From Candidatus Poribacteria bacterium (GTDB lineage Bacteria; Poribacteria; WGA-4E; WGA-3G), in NCBI GenBank assembly GCA_007571305.1, contig RKRR01000026.1, forward strand, positions 1 through 58,608: a stretch of DNA of 58,608 nt. Reading direction: 5' to 3'. Below the pieces are notes generated by a model. It was not told where the DNA came from. It saw only the letters and a list, made by a program, of their open reading frames with translations, and ran no database searches. Shown piece after piece: positions 14,801-22,415 of the stretch; the stretch's first letter is position 1; every line of letters begins with the position of its first letter. The translations under genes and the position numbers were made by a program.

Positions 14801-17568
14801 ACATCTTCGCCCTCAGCGAACATCCGCGCTTCACCGATTGGCTGCCAATCACCGTTCGCGTCCACGTATTCCGCCCAAACAGAGGCAGGATGCACTGTGC
14901 GCATTACATCAAGCGTTAGCATCACACCATCAGTGGTGTTCGAGTAGATGGTTCCGCTTTCATAGGGTTCATCCGCATCACCATCACCGTTCCGGTCGCC
15001 AATACTGACGGCTGTAACACTTGCTTTGTCAGCTTCTGGCATGACGACTCTGAGCCTGCTCGGTTCAGCATAGGAGCCGACGTTGAAGAGCATATCAATT
15101 CCCATTGCCCGAATGCCGTATTCACCAATCATCAGAGGCATATGCGTACCCTGGATGGGCATCATCACGGTGTTCGGTGCATCAAAGGTAATCGGCACGA
15201 GATGATCAACAATGTCTAGCGAGGCACCTAAGGCTTGGTGTATCGCTCCAGCTTGAGCCTCCGTTAGCGTGAAGTTCTTGATTCCTAAACTCTTGAAAAC
15301 CGAATTCGCAGACATTTGGATATCCCCAGGCGTGACCAATGCCAATATCGCCTCAGGACTGGTAGTCATAGCAAGGTTTAATATTGACGCATCGTCAAGT
15401 CCTCCAACGGTCTGGGGGAAGTTTTGCCTTAGGGATTGAACAATCTGATCTCCATTGCGCTCCAAAACAGATGTCCAAATCCTGGATGTCAACATGGTAG
15501 ATTCAATTGTTAGCGGCATCCATGTGCTTGTCGGTATACCGTGAGCATCGAGTTGAACCTCTTGGTAGAACAAGTATCCTTCGCCTGGACCGACACCTTG
15601 ACCGGCATAAGCAGGTTTCGGCGCGCCTACAACATTAAGAACTGCCGCACCGGGGTTCGGTGCAGTGGCAACGTAGATACCTTCGCTGTTCTTATAAACT
15701 GCTGTATTCGCATCACCAGGTTTAACCTCAATGTCTGCTTCAGGTGCGCTGGTGTCAACGGTAAAGGTTTCTTGAATCTGATCCACTGGATTCCCAGCAG
15801 CATCATGTACCAGGGCCTCTAAGTAATAGTTACCATCGGCAATACCATCAATGCTTGCAACCCAGATCGACTCGGTTCCGAAATCAAGACGTGGCACAGT
15901 AAAAACAGAAGCCAACAACGGATCAAATGATGCCTCGAAATTTCCCATCAGTTTGTTCGTATTGCGGAGCAATAGATTCTGAAGTCTGCGTTGTTGCTTT
16001 GGTGTCATGATACGAAGGACATCAGTTAGGGGAACATGTTGACGATTTAGAAATTTTGAGATTATCGAACTGGCTTGGGGTGACCCCAAAATGTCAAGCA
16101 TTTCAGCCCGTACATCAGGTGTAAATATTGCGTCAATAATACCGCGATCCGCTAACTGAAGGTTACGCGGGTCAGGCATCGCCCAACTCTCAATTCGGAG
16201 TACTGTCGTTGCCGCCAAGATCCCTTCAAGAGACACAGTGTGCGGACTCTGTGCTATCTCAGCAAGTTTTTCGCGACTGAAGGTCGTGAGTTCTACGGGT
16301 TCAGCGAGCGTCCCTTCAAAATAATAGTAGGTGCTAACCCCAAGGGGAATACCTATGTCTGTTTCCCAGACGACACCATTTTCCTGAACCATCGGCTGCA
16401 TATCAACAGCTATATAGTCTCCTGTCAAACCTGTTTGTGAATAGCGGAGAACAACACCAGAGAACAATTGGGTGTCTAAACTGGGCCATGCGGGTAGGTT
16501 GGTAGCGGCGAGAGTTTCGTCCAGCCGGAAGGTATAAGGAATGGTATCCGCTTGGAATTCATCTGGCGTGACCTGTCTGCCTTCAACGGTTCTACCACCT
16601 GAAAGGTTAAAGGTAACACCCCCAACGTTTGCCGATGGAACACGCGTATAAACGTGCAAACTATCTCTCGTGAGGTATTTACCGCCTTGCTCTAAGTAGG
16701 TGTAATCGGCGAAATTCGGCGTAATAGCATTTCCGAAGTTTTCAGGATCCAACTGGTGTGCTTCATTAGCGAAAGCAATGGCTTGATGGCTAGATGTTAG
16801 AATCTGCCGAATCTGCTTTTTGGGGAGATAGCCTTTTGGGACCAATGCCAGAACTGAATCCACGAGGTCTCCTGCTTCAACAGGTAGTGCTAATGCGGCA
16901 ATCATCTTCTCTACAAACTGCTTTCCAGAGGTTGTATTTAGAGAGAGACCACCAAGACGCGATTTGCCAAAAAGAGCCTCATTTTCAGGCATTATCTGCG
17001 CAAACGGATTTGCTAATGGAGCCTCCATCGATGGTGGAATTGGCTCAGGCTCAGGCGTTGGTTCCGGAGTTGGCTCAGGCTCAGGCGTTGGTTCCGGAGT
17101 TGGCTCAGGCTCAGGCGTTGGTTCCGGAGTTGGCTCAGGCTCAGGCGTTGGTTCCGGAGCCCCAACATTCAACATCCCTGCGAGTTCATCAATGGCTTCT
17201 ACATCTGCAAGCAAAGACTGCACCAGTGGATCACTGAGCATTGCTATGAGTTCTGCATCTGTTTTCAGCAATTCTATGAACTGGGGATCTGTGTCCGGCG
17301 CAAAATTCAGTAGCAGATCTGGAGCCGCAACGACAGCCCCAATAATCGCGGGATTTGCACTCAAAATCCCTTGGATCTGATCTGATTTCAGCCCTTCCAG
17401 AACAGATGGCAAGACTGCTTGAATATCCTCACGTTGAAGGGTCTCACTGTATTTTGCAGCTGCCTGTTCTGCCAGAGAAACTTCTTGCCCGAAAACGGTG
17501 TTCGGGATTAAAGTGTAAAGAACACACAATGTAAAAATCAAAAAACAAACGAGTGTTCGTTTTTTCAT
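11836..17568 (-). CDS. Giant secreted multidomain protein with FlgD/type-9-like C-terminal domain
   Basis: The protein has 1910 residues. Order: signal peptide (1-27, ending VFG); a helical segment; a Pro-Glu-Thr linker of 10-residue repeats (137-176); a long beta-rich region of unknown family; a calcium-loop-like DRNGDGDADE near 860; at least three Ig-like repeats, each opened by an AP-x-IT type motif (about 1495, 1590 and 1690); and a final domain (about 1810-1910) with NPFKENTRISFTL, IYDMTLRPVRVLV and WDGTTTAGEDLARGVYF. The last is the FlgD-like/type IX sorting fold seen on surface proteins. It is first in a unit with a PorV-like barrel and a LysM protein. Exact function is unknown; adhesion or surface-layer use is plausible. 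Confidence 0.8.
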   Translation of the reverse strand: MKKRTLVCFLIFTLCVLYTLIPNTVFGQEVSLAEQAAAKYSETLQREDIQAVLPSVLEGLKSDQIQGILSANPAIIGAVVAAPDLLLNFAPDTDPQFIELLKTDAELIAMLSDPLVQSLLADVEAIDELAGMLNVGAPEPTPEPEPTPEPTPEPEPTPEPTPEPEPTPEPTPEPEPIPPSMEAPLANPFAQIMPENEALFGKSRLGGLSLNTTSGKQFVEKMIAALALPVEAGDLVDSVLALVPKGYLPKKQIRQILTSSHQAIAFANEAHQLDPENFGNAITPNFADYTYLEQGGKYLTRDSLHVYTRVPSANVGGVTFNLSGGRTVEGRQVTPDEFQADTIPYTFRLDETLAATNLPAWPSLDTQLFSGVVLRYSQTGLTGDYIAVDMQPMVQENGVVWETDIGIPLGVSTYYYFEGTLAEPVELTTFSREKLAEIAQSPHTVSLEGILAATTVLRIESWAMPDPRNLQLADRGIIDAIFTPDVRAEMLDILGSPQASSIISKFLNRQHVPLTDVLRIMTPKQQRRLQNLLLRNTNKLMGNFEASFDPLLASVFTVPRLDFGTESIWVASIDGIADGNYYLEALVHDAAGNPVDQIQETFTVDTSAPEADIEVKPGDANTAVYKNSEGIYVATAPNPGAAVLNVVGAPKPAYAGQGVGPGEGYLFYQEVQLDAHGIPTSTWMPLTIESTMLTSRIWTSVLERNGDQIVQSLRQNFPQTVGGLDDASILNLAMTTSPEAILALVTPGDIQMSANSVFKSLGIKNFTLTEAQAGAIHQALGASLDIVDHLVPITFDAPNTVMMPIQGTHMPLMIGEYGIRAMGIDMLFNVGSYAEPSRLRVVMPEADKASVTAVSIGDRNGDGDADEPYESGTIYSNTTDGVMLTLDVMRTVHPASVWAEYVDANGDWQPIGEARMFAEGEDVSTFEVRWDVTDFDALVSAGDSVLVRAVATNALNLTQMSEPFSIKLDAGVHPVDIEILALVLDTESITKTNPDSGGPQGTVVINGYTPQRTYPEIASINLMVEDEVVGTADTGVLATEEEIAALQQDADFITDVVAVAAEAAALDELSGKPISYPTYLKWSVEVDTTALEDTITAESAAARDASKDDSQYMVSATAITSGAEEVPGRPGAKTYLSVDNVDDVAPLGPTNIVAVADVAGAIEADADGNYTVGGIADETVPTPIAIYTAEPTADPSTYASIKIVQVDADGNEVMTDGEVGALDVTTDVGVVENGAYMLYALAVDEFGNVQTDESPQITVNVLNFRVADVTRLTVTAVDGVDVPRTPPEPIPLRSSLTVGFNVDNGSLDAGDLSGSVGGSEVATESEEDPDNTFSLKVDVSGLSDGMYTPDAVITKRNGSVGLPLKEIKLDNTGPMVEIQTPSEDHTVDSLLTVHATYNDGEGSGTDKNGQEVLAWSTTELGAGPTVGITRILPEQGSIDVAVDQETVETDNSTLVYTRTEKLGGGAYRVTVRVADVLGNVGESSTEFAIGGTPADTTPPVITEAAPSGTISGESWVTISAVVNDAESKVVSVKFGINDKPLRSIAPAQIADGRLQVADSFTAGTHTVKVIAISEGGKREHSWTFTLEVDNVAPTITSITPTGTIRAGLPVISASANDASGIDEMDIVVMDSNGKEVKGDTEDDGEDDVEGITRLDFISEEPLDEGTYTIEVRATDTIGNSATAKGSFTIDFDTAAPVITMSSPQNEARMTERRPQISITYADAESGIDTDSIRFVFDDRLINLKPNQKSASQVIYTPDVDLAFGQHTVKLEVSDMAHKEGNVSDKSTGARKSNMAVHEFTFFVESEEGPVLASRPINVPNPFKENTRISFTLTRQSTVSIVIYDMTLRPVRVLVDNEVWDAGEYTGKAAIGWDGTTTAGEDLARGVYFCQILVADGFEPEYAILKLALTR
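17041..17160 (-). repeat. Four tandem 30-bp repeats encoding a Pro-Glu linker
   Basis: Four back-to-back copies of a 30-bp unit beginning TGGCTCAGGCTCAGGCGTTG differ only at the last base of the fourth copy. On the minus strand they encode (TPEPEPTPEP)-type repeats. Near-perfect DNA identity implies recent or ongoing expansion by slippage or recombination. Confidence 0.95.
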
Positions 17569-17606
17569 TAACTCATCCTCCTCGTTAAGTCTGCGCGCTC
17601 GTAAGA

Positions 17607-17677
17607 CTAAGTACTGAGTTTCTTAGATGGGCAAGCGAGAATACAACAAAGACGACTGAGGTAGTTGTCTGCCCATC
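17607..17677 (-). promoter_or_regulatory. Folded 5' leader of the giant-protein gene
   Basis: GATGGGCA (17626-17633) pairs with TGCCCATC (17670-17677) and encloses a second stem AGACGACT/AGTTGTCT (17650-17670, one G-T pair). CTAAG/CTTAG (17607-17626) forms a third stem nearer the gene. It lies 39-109 nt before the start codon, so it would be transcribed. No known riboswitch class is recognised. Confidence 0.4.
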
Positions 17678-17741
17678 CAATCAACATCCTACCAACGAGC
17701 GTTAAAATTTCCCGATACCGATGTAACCATGGGATAGCGTT

Positions 17742-17771
17742 AGTATAGCCTATGGCACAGGTCAAAAGCAA
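17742..17771 (-). promoter_or_regulatory. Possible proximal promoter of the giant-protein unit
   Basis: On the minus strand a -35-like TTGCTT and a -10 TATACT are separated by 18 bp. It would give a leader of about 165 nt that includes the folded element at 17607-17677. Confidence 0.4.
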
Positions 17772-18010
17772 ATAAGAAGCGGGCATCTGACTTTAGTGAT
17801 TTGACCCTGCGGGAATTTTTCTATTATTTTAGCATAAAGTGGCAAAATTAAGCAAACCTTTAATCGTTAAGTGTCAGAGACATTACGTTACACGGACAAA
17901 ACCGGCAAACAGAATCACCCTACTAATTACGTGATGTTTTGTGCAATCGGTGAAAGTTTGTTCCCGCCGCATCGGTATATCATCGATTAAATTGCAGTCC
18001 GCACTATATA

Positions 18011-18039
18011 ATAATACCACAACTCTTAGAATATGTCAA
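18011..18039 (-). promoter_or_regulatory. Distal promoter of the giant-protein unit
   Basis: On the minus strand a perfect -35 TTGACA and a -10 TATTAT are separated by 17 bp. If used, the leader would be about 435 nt. The remainder of the gap 17569-18159 holds no gene that I can support. Confidence 0.55.
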
Positions 18040-18102
18040 ATCAAAATTTCAAATTTTTCCTGAAGATTTCTGGCTATTATTTCGTAGAAATCCACAATCT
18101 AT

Positions 18103-18131
18103 TTGACATATTACCAAAACACACTTAAACT
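18103..18131 (+). promoter_or_regulatory. Promoter of the phyH-like gene at 18160
   Basis: A perfect -35 TTGACA (18103-18108) and a -10 TAAACT (18126-18131) with a 17-bp spacer; the start codon follows about 28 bp after the -10 box. Confidence 0.6.
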
Positions 18132-18159
18132 GTCAAGAAAAACAACACCGGAGACAAAA

Positions 18160-18906
18160 ATGGCTATCTTGACTGAATCTGAAAAGAATCAATTGGACCA
18201 ACAAGGTTTTTTGCTGCTGGAACGTCTTATATCTCCAGATACAACGACCCAACTTCGGGAACGTTCCTTATCATTGGCCGCAGCAGAGCAAAAAGAGGGC
18301 AAAGGTCATTTATACCTTGCGAATGACAGTGCACAACGCGTCTGGAATCTTGTTGACAAAGGCGAGATATTTGAAGAAACTATCCAACAGCCAAAGATGC
18401 TCGCCGCGATGGAATATTTACTTGGCACTGATTGCACACTGAGCTCCTTTACGATAAATGTGCTTTATCCTGGTGCGCCTGATACCGGTCTCCATATTGA
18501 TTATCCGTTAGCAGGTCTCCCTACTCCCCGTCCAAACTTTCCTATGGTTGCCAACAGTGTATGGTTTTTAGATGACTGGACGCTTGAAAATGGGGCGACT
18601 AGTTGTGTACCGAGAAGCCATCGAAGGCTTGAAGTACTACCTGAACCCTATGTGGCATATGACGATGAGTTGCAGATTTGTGCGCCCCGTGGTTCTGTCT
18701 TAATCGTCAACGGAGCAACATGGCACGGATCCTCGGAAAATAGAACGAATAAACCACGCGTTGGGTTACTAGGTTTTTTCTGTCGTTCCATCCTGAAACC
18801 GCAGCAAGCCCACCTTGAATTGGTATCGGATGACGTTGTATCACGTGCGACACCTACCTTAAGAAGGTTGCTGGGTTTCGATTCGTTGCCGAATATGAAC
18901 GCTTAA
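18160..18906 (+). CDS. Phytanoyl-CoA dioxygenase (PhyH) family oxygenase
   Basis: The protein has 248 residues. The Fe(II) site is H112-x-D114 (GLHIDYPLAG) with distal H189 (ATWHGSSENRT) and the 2-oxoglutarate Arg R200. The bridge segment reads LENGATSCVPRSH. The frame is open further upstream, but that part overlaps the promoter, and GGAG lies six bases before the ATG at 18160, so this start is used. It is a single-gene unit with its own promoter, ending 4 bp before the convergent cytochrome gene. The substrate is unknown. Confidence 0.87.
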   Translation: MAILTESEKNQLDQQGFLLLERLISPDTTTQLRERSLSLAAAEQKEGKGHLYLANDSAQRVWNLVDKGEIFEETIQQPKMLAAMEYLLGTDCTLSSFTINVLYPGAPDTGLHIDYPLAGLPTPRPNFPMVANSVWFLDDWTLENGATSCVPRSHRRLEVLPEPYVAYDDELQICAPRGSVLIVNGATWHGSSENRTNKPRVGLLGFFCRSILKPQQAHLELVSDDVVSRATPTLRRLLGFDSLPNMNA

Positions 18907-18910
18907 CACC

Positions 18911-19930
18911 TTAATGGACAACGTGAGTTTTTTCTCCCATCAATATCCATTCAGATTCTGGGGTTTTCGGTGTTAATTGATACATCAATCGGACTGTGAT
19001 TGTGCCACCCGGAGCACCGGATAAAGTGTCGAAAATGTAAATCCTCTCCTCATTTGGGAGGAGTCGGTTTTGCGCTTTCGCCGAAATTGGGACTTGCTCC
19101 TTCTGCCGTTCAGCCCCATCTGAAGAGAGAAATTTCGCTTCAAGAATGATGGTTCGCAATGTACCACCCGGCAGGATGTGGCCAGTTTTGCTTTGTAGTT
19201 TCACACTCACTTTCTCAGGTAGAATTTCAAGTTGAAGGGTTGCAGCGCGCCTGAGTTGTGCGACACTACGGCTTCCGCGCCACGTATGCTTCCTGCCTTT
19301 GATGCTTTCGTAACTGGCTGTGCTTTGCAATCGGTTCACAACCGGCATGTGGCAGGTCGCACAACTCTTATTTCCCTCAGCAAATTTGCTATTCAGAAAA
19401 CTGGAGACCTGATCGTGCTCTGGAACGGTCGATTGACCATGGCAGGTACTACAGAGCGTTGTTGGTACGGTATAGATAGGGTTGGTTACGTTAGCGTGGA
19501 AATAGGTTTCTGCACTCGCTTGTGGACCATGCATCGCACCTTCAGAATCGAGATGGCAAACAAGGCACGAAACGCCCGATGCCCGTTGTTCATCCCTCAG
19601 TTTTGGCATTTTCCCAACACCTGTGATGAGGATCGGTTGAGGGGCATGGCACTGATCACATTTGGTTTCCCTATCCTCAATTTGGTCTGCAAACTCCTGA
19701 TAAATTTCGTCAACCCACGCTTTCGCGTGCATTGAATTTTCCCACTCTCTCCAGATTGCCGGGTGGCAACTTTTACACTTTCCTTCTTGAAACCCTTGAT
19801 GTGCTTCTGTCACGCGATTTACAGGAGTCTCAGCACGAGAGACAAGGTTTCCGATGAATGTCACCAACACACATCCGAATAGTACCAAACTCACAGTAAC
19901 TATGCGGTGCCGTGCCAACACAAAGTCCAT
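18911..19930 (-). CDS. Pentahaem c-type cytochrome, membrane-anchored or exported
   Basis: The protein has 339 residues. An N-terminal hydrophobic helix (about 8-30) directs export or anchors the protein, followed by five CxxCH haem c sites at residues 52-56, 91-95, 122-126, 160-164 and 190-194. The last 140 residues have no haem motif and look beta-rich. The spacing resembles cytochrome c554-like multihaem electron carriers, but the exact type is uncertain. It starts 9 bp after the hemY-like gene and is last in the heme operon, so a haem-consuming protein is cotranscribed with haem-making enzymes. Confidence 0.8.
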   Translation of the reverse strand: MDFVLARHRIVTVSLVLFGCVLVTFIGNLVSRAETPVNRVTEAHQGFQEGKCKSCHPAIWREWENSMHAKAWVDEIYQEFADQIEDRETKCDQCHAPQPILITGVGKMPKLRDEQRASGVSCLVCHLDSEGAMHGPQASAETYFHANVTNPIYTVPTTLCSTCHGQSTVPEHDQVSSFLNSKFAEGNKSCATCHMPVVNRLQSTASYESIKGRKHTWRGSRSVAQLRRAATLQLEILPEKVSVKLQSKTGHILPGGTLRTIILEAKFLSSDGAERQKEQVPISAKAQNRLLPNEERIYIFDTLSGAPGGTITVRLMYQLTPKTPESEWILMGEKTHVVH

Positions 19931-19939
19931 CAGGTATCC

Positions 19940-21358
19940 TCACAGAGCACCTAAGAGTGTAAGTGCTGCCTCTTCTCCGCTCCGAATACAGTCTGGAATA
20001 CCAACGCCATGGTAACCATTTCCCGCGAGCACTAAGCCTCGCAACTCACCCGTGAACTGCTCTATACTCCTAACAATATCTTGATGCCCCACCTGATACT
20101 GTGCCATGGCTTGTGAATGCTTACGAACCGTGGCAAACTGCGGGGCGTTTTTGATACCAAGAAGTGCCGTTAAATCTGACCGACATAATTCGATGAGTTC
20201 CGTTTCAGTCTTTTTGGACGTGGGTTCAGAAACGAAAGCTCGTAAAAGAACATGATCAGTTGGCGCGCGGTCTTCAAATTTAACGCTACTGAAAGAACAT
20301 CCGATGAGAGATAGATTTTCCGTAGCAGGGACAACGAATCCCATGCCATCTAACGGGTGTGTGACATCTTCACGGCGAAATGCTAAATTGACTGTTGCCG
20401 AGGAGGCATACGGGATCTCGTTGAGTTTTGAGGTAAGTGGACCTGATAGGTCTCCGGTGAGCACTGCTGCTTGTGGTGCTGGAAGGGCAATACAGAGAAG
20501 TTCCGCGTTTAGCGTTTCTCGGTTAGCAAGCGAAACATGCCACCTGTTACCATCGCTCGTTTGTTGGATATGTTCCACTTTCGCATCTAATTTGATATTA
20601 TCGGATAACGCTTGGGCAAGCGTATCAGTCAACGTTTGCATTCCAGATTTAAAGGAAAGAAACAGACTGTAACGCGGTCCGCTTGTGTCTCGACTGGTTT
20701 GGGAGGCTTGCTTTTTCTGTGTACGAAGTGCCTTGATAATGCTGCCATGAGCTTTTTCCATTTCCATGAATCTTGGAAATGTCGCCTTTAGGCTTAAATT
20801 CTCAGCATCTGAGGTATAGATGCCTCCTATCATAGGTTGAGCCATCCGGGTGAAAGCTTCAGTGCCAAGGCGACGCCTGACGAAGTGGGCTACAGCTTCG
20901 TCCGTATCTCTTTCCCTGCGCGGAATAAAGAGGTCGAGCACCATCCGCAGTTTCCCGCGCCAACTGAAAAGCGGCGTTTTTAAAAACGGCATGAATGACC
21001 CTGGTGCCATCATATAAAAACCCTCAGGGACAGGATATAACGCCCCGTTCCGGACTACAAAACTTCGACGGACTTTTGGATTAGTTCCAATGAATTGATC
21101 CGCAATACCGAGTTCTTCGCACAAGGCCTTCGCCGCCGGTTTGGTGGAAATAAAAGCATCGGGACCGTGTTCAATGAGAAATTCATCACGGTGCTCGGTT
21201 TCAATGACACCACCAACACGACCACTGGATTCAAGGAGTGTAATGTCAAGCGGAATATCGCGTGTAGCGGCCTCGCGCTGTAAGCGGTAGCACGTGGCTA
21301 AACCCGTAATGCCGCCTCCGATAATAATGGAGTGTTTTCTACCCGAGTTTTCCGACAT
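19940..21358 (-). CDS. hemY: Protoporphyrinogen/coproporphyrinogen oxidase (HemY/CgoX type)
   Basis: The protein has 472 residues and is an oxygen-dependent FAD enzyme that oxidises a porphyrinogen by six electrons in heme synthesis. The N-terminal dinucleotide fold IIIGGGITGLATCYRL and the FAD-contact LLESSGRVGGVIET, then EHGPDAFISTKPAA, identify the HemY family. The C-terminal GLVLAGNGYHGVGIPDCIRSG is the second FAD signature. With an Actinobacteria/Firmicutes-like ferrochelatase next door it may act as coproporphyrinogen III oxidase (CgoX) rather than a true protoporphyrinogen oxidase. It lies 95 bp after hemH and 9 bp before the cytochrome gene. Confidence 0.87.
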   Translation of the reverse strand: MSENSGRKHSIIIGGGITGLATCYRLQREAATRDIPLDITLLESSGRVGGVIETEHRDEFLIEHGPDAFISTKPAAKALCEELGIADQFIGTNPKVRRSFVVRNGALYPVPEGFYMMAPGSFMPFLKTPLFSWRGKLRMVLDLFIPRRERDTDEAVAHFVRRRLGTEAFTRMAQPMIGGIYTSDAENLSLKATFPRFMEMEKAHGSIIKALRTQKKQASQTSRDTSGPRYSLFLSFKSGMQTLTDTLAQALSDNIKLDAKVEHIQQTSDGNRWHVSLANRETLNAELLCIALPAPQAAVLTGDLSGPLTSKLNEIPYASSATVNLAFRREDVTHPLDGMGFVVPATENLSLIGCSFSSVKFEDRAPTDHVLLRAFVSEPTSKKTETELIELCRSDLTALLGIKNAPQFATVRKHSQAMAQYQVGHQDIVRSIEQFTGELRGLVLAGNGYHGVGIPDCIRSGEEAALTLLGAL

Positions 21359-21453
21359 AACCTCTACAATAGGACAGGCACAAGACCTAACCTACAGACA
21401 GCGGCTCGGCGCGTTAGAAACCGCACCTACCAATGAAGTACGTAAGTTCTAAT

Positions 21454-22404
21454 TTATTTTTCTTTCTCAGCCTTTTCACACACAAATGCTGCTAACATAT
21501 TAATGAATTTGGGATGGGCACCGACCGTGCCTGCTCGAATGAAATCGATGCCACACGTTTCCGCTGTTTCTGTAGCTTCTATGTCCAAATCGTAGAGAAC
21601 TTCGACATGGTCACAGAGAAAGCCGATCGGTGAAGCGACCACGGTATCGACTCCTTCTTCCTTTTGAACTTTAAGCCAATCATTGATATCCGGCTGTGTC
21701 CAGGGAATAGGGCTATTTTCTACCTCACTCTGGTATGCGAAACCGAATCGGGTTTTTCCAATTTGTTTAGCGACCGCCTCACCTGTTTTTTTAAATTGTT
21801 GTGTATAGGGTGAAGTATCAGCCGCTGATTGGGGAATTGCATGTGCAGTAAAAACAAGTTCAGCGCGTTCAAGTTTGTCGCCACATGCGGTTTCAATGAT
21901 TTCGGCGATCGCACCAATGTAACCTTTGTGTGTGTACCACGGATCGAGATAATCGACAGTCGGTTTCTCACCATCGACTGCGTCGATTCCTTTTTTTACT
22001 GTCTGTTGGTACCATTCCCAACTCACTTTGGATTGGTGTGGTGCCATGATAATGCCGAGTATTTTGCGGTGTCCTTTTTGTGCCATCTCCGAGATGACTT
22101 CTTTTAAATAGGGATTCCAATGTCTGAAACCAGCGTAGACAGGTAGTAGTAGATCGCGCGCTTGCAGTGCGGTTTCTAACGCTTCGGCTTGTTTGAAAGT
22201 CAATTCGTTGAATGGCGAAAATCCGCCCAATTTTACGTAGTGGGCGGAGATGTCTTTTACGCGTTCTTTTTGAGATTCAGCTTCCCCGGCAATCCCTTCG
22301 ACAAAACAATAGGCTTCGCCAGGACAGGTATCGCTACTGTATTTTTCACAGCAACCCGGCGTTGGTCCACCGAATGCAATGAGTAAGACACTATCGTATC
22401 TCAA
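21454..22404 (-). CDS. hemH: Ferrochelatase (HemH/CpfC type) with a cysteine-rich N-terminal loop
   Basis: The protein has 316 residues and inserts Fe(II) into a porphyrin at the membrane surface or in the cytosol. The start VLLIAFGGP and the later KLGGFSPFNELT resemble the actinobacterial/Gram-positive type (coproporphyrin ferrochelatase) more than the proteobacterial one. The conserved metal-site His lies in VFTAHAIPQS and an acidic patch near YQSEVENSPIPWTQP. Unusual: the loop after GGP holds four Cys (18, 19, 27 and 33) in TPGCCEKYSSDTCPGEAYCF where relatives have none. A further four Cys occur downstream but are not clustered in the usual [2Fe-2S] pattern. It sits 11 bp after the MBL-TPR gene. 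Confidence 0.87.
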   Translation of the reverse strand: MRYDSVLLIAFGGPTPGCCEKYSSDTCPGEAYCFVEGIAGEAESQKERVKDISAHYVKLGGFSPFNELTFKQAEALETALQARDLLLPVYAGFRHWNPYLKEVISEMAQKGHRKILGIIMAPHQSKVSWEWYQQTVKKGIDAVDGEKPTVDYLDPWYTHKGYIGAIAEIIETACGDKLERAELVFTAHAIPQSAADTSPYTQQFKKTGEAVAKQIGKTRFGFAYQSEVENSPIPWTQPDINDWLKVQKEEGVDTVVASPIGFLCDHVEVLYDLDIEATETAETCGIDFIRAGTVGAHPKFINMLAAFVCEKAEKEK

Positions 22405-22415
22405 TTTGTTTTCTC

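Noticed and set aside
17041..17160. Possible CRISPR-like tandem repeat
   Set aside because: The 30-bp units are contiguous without spacers and lie inside a reading frame as a Pro-Glu linker.
16794..17380. Plus-strand reading frames with AQALVPEL or SGSGVG repeats
   Set aside because: They are shadows of the minus-strand Pro-Glu repeat in the 1910-residue gene.
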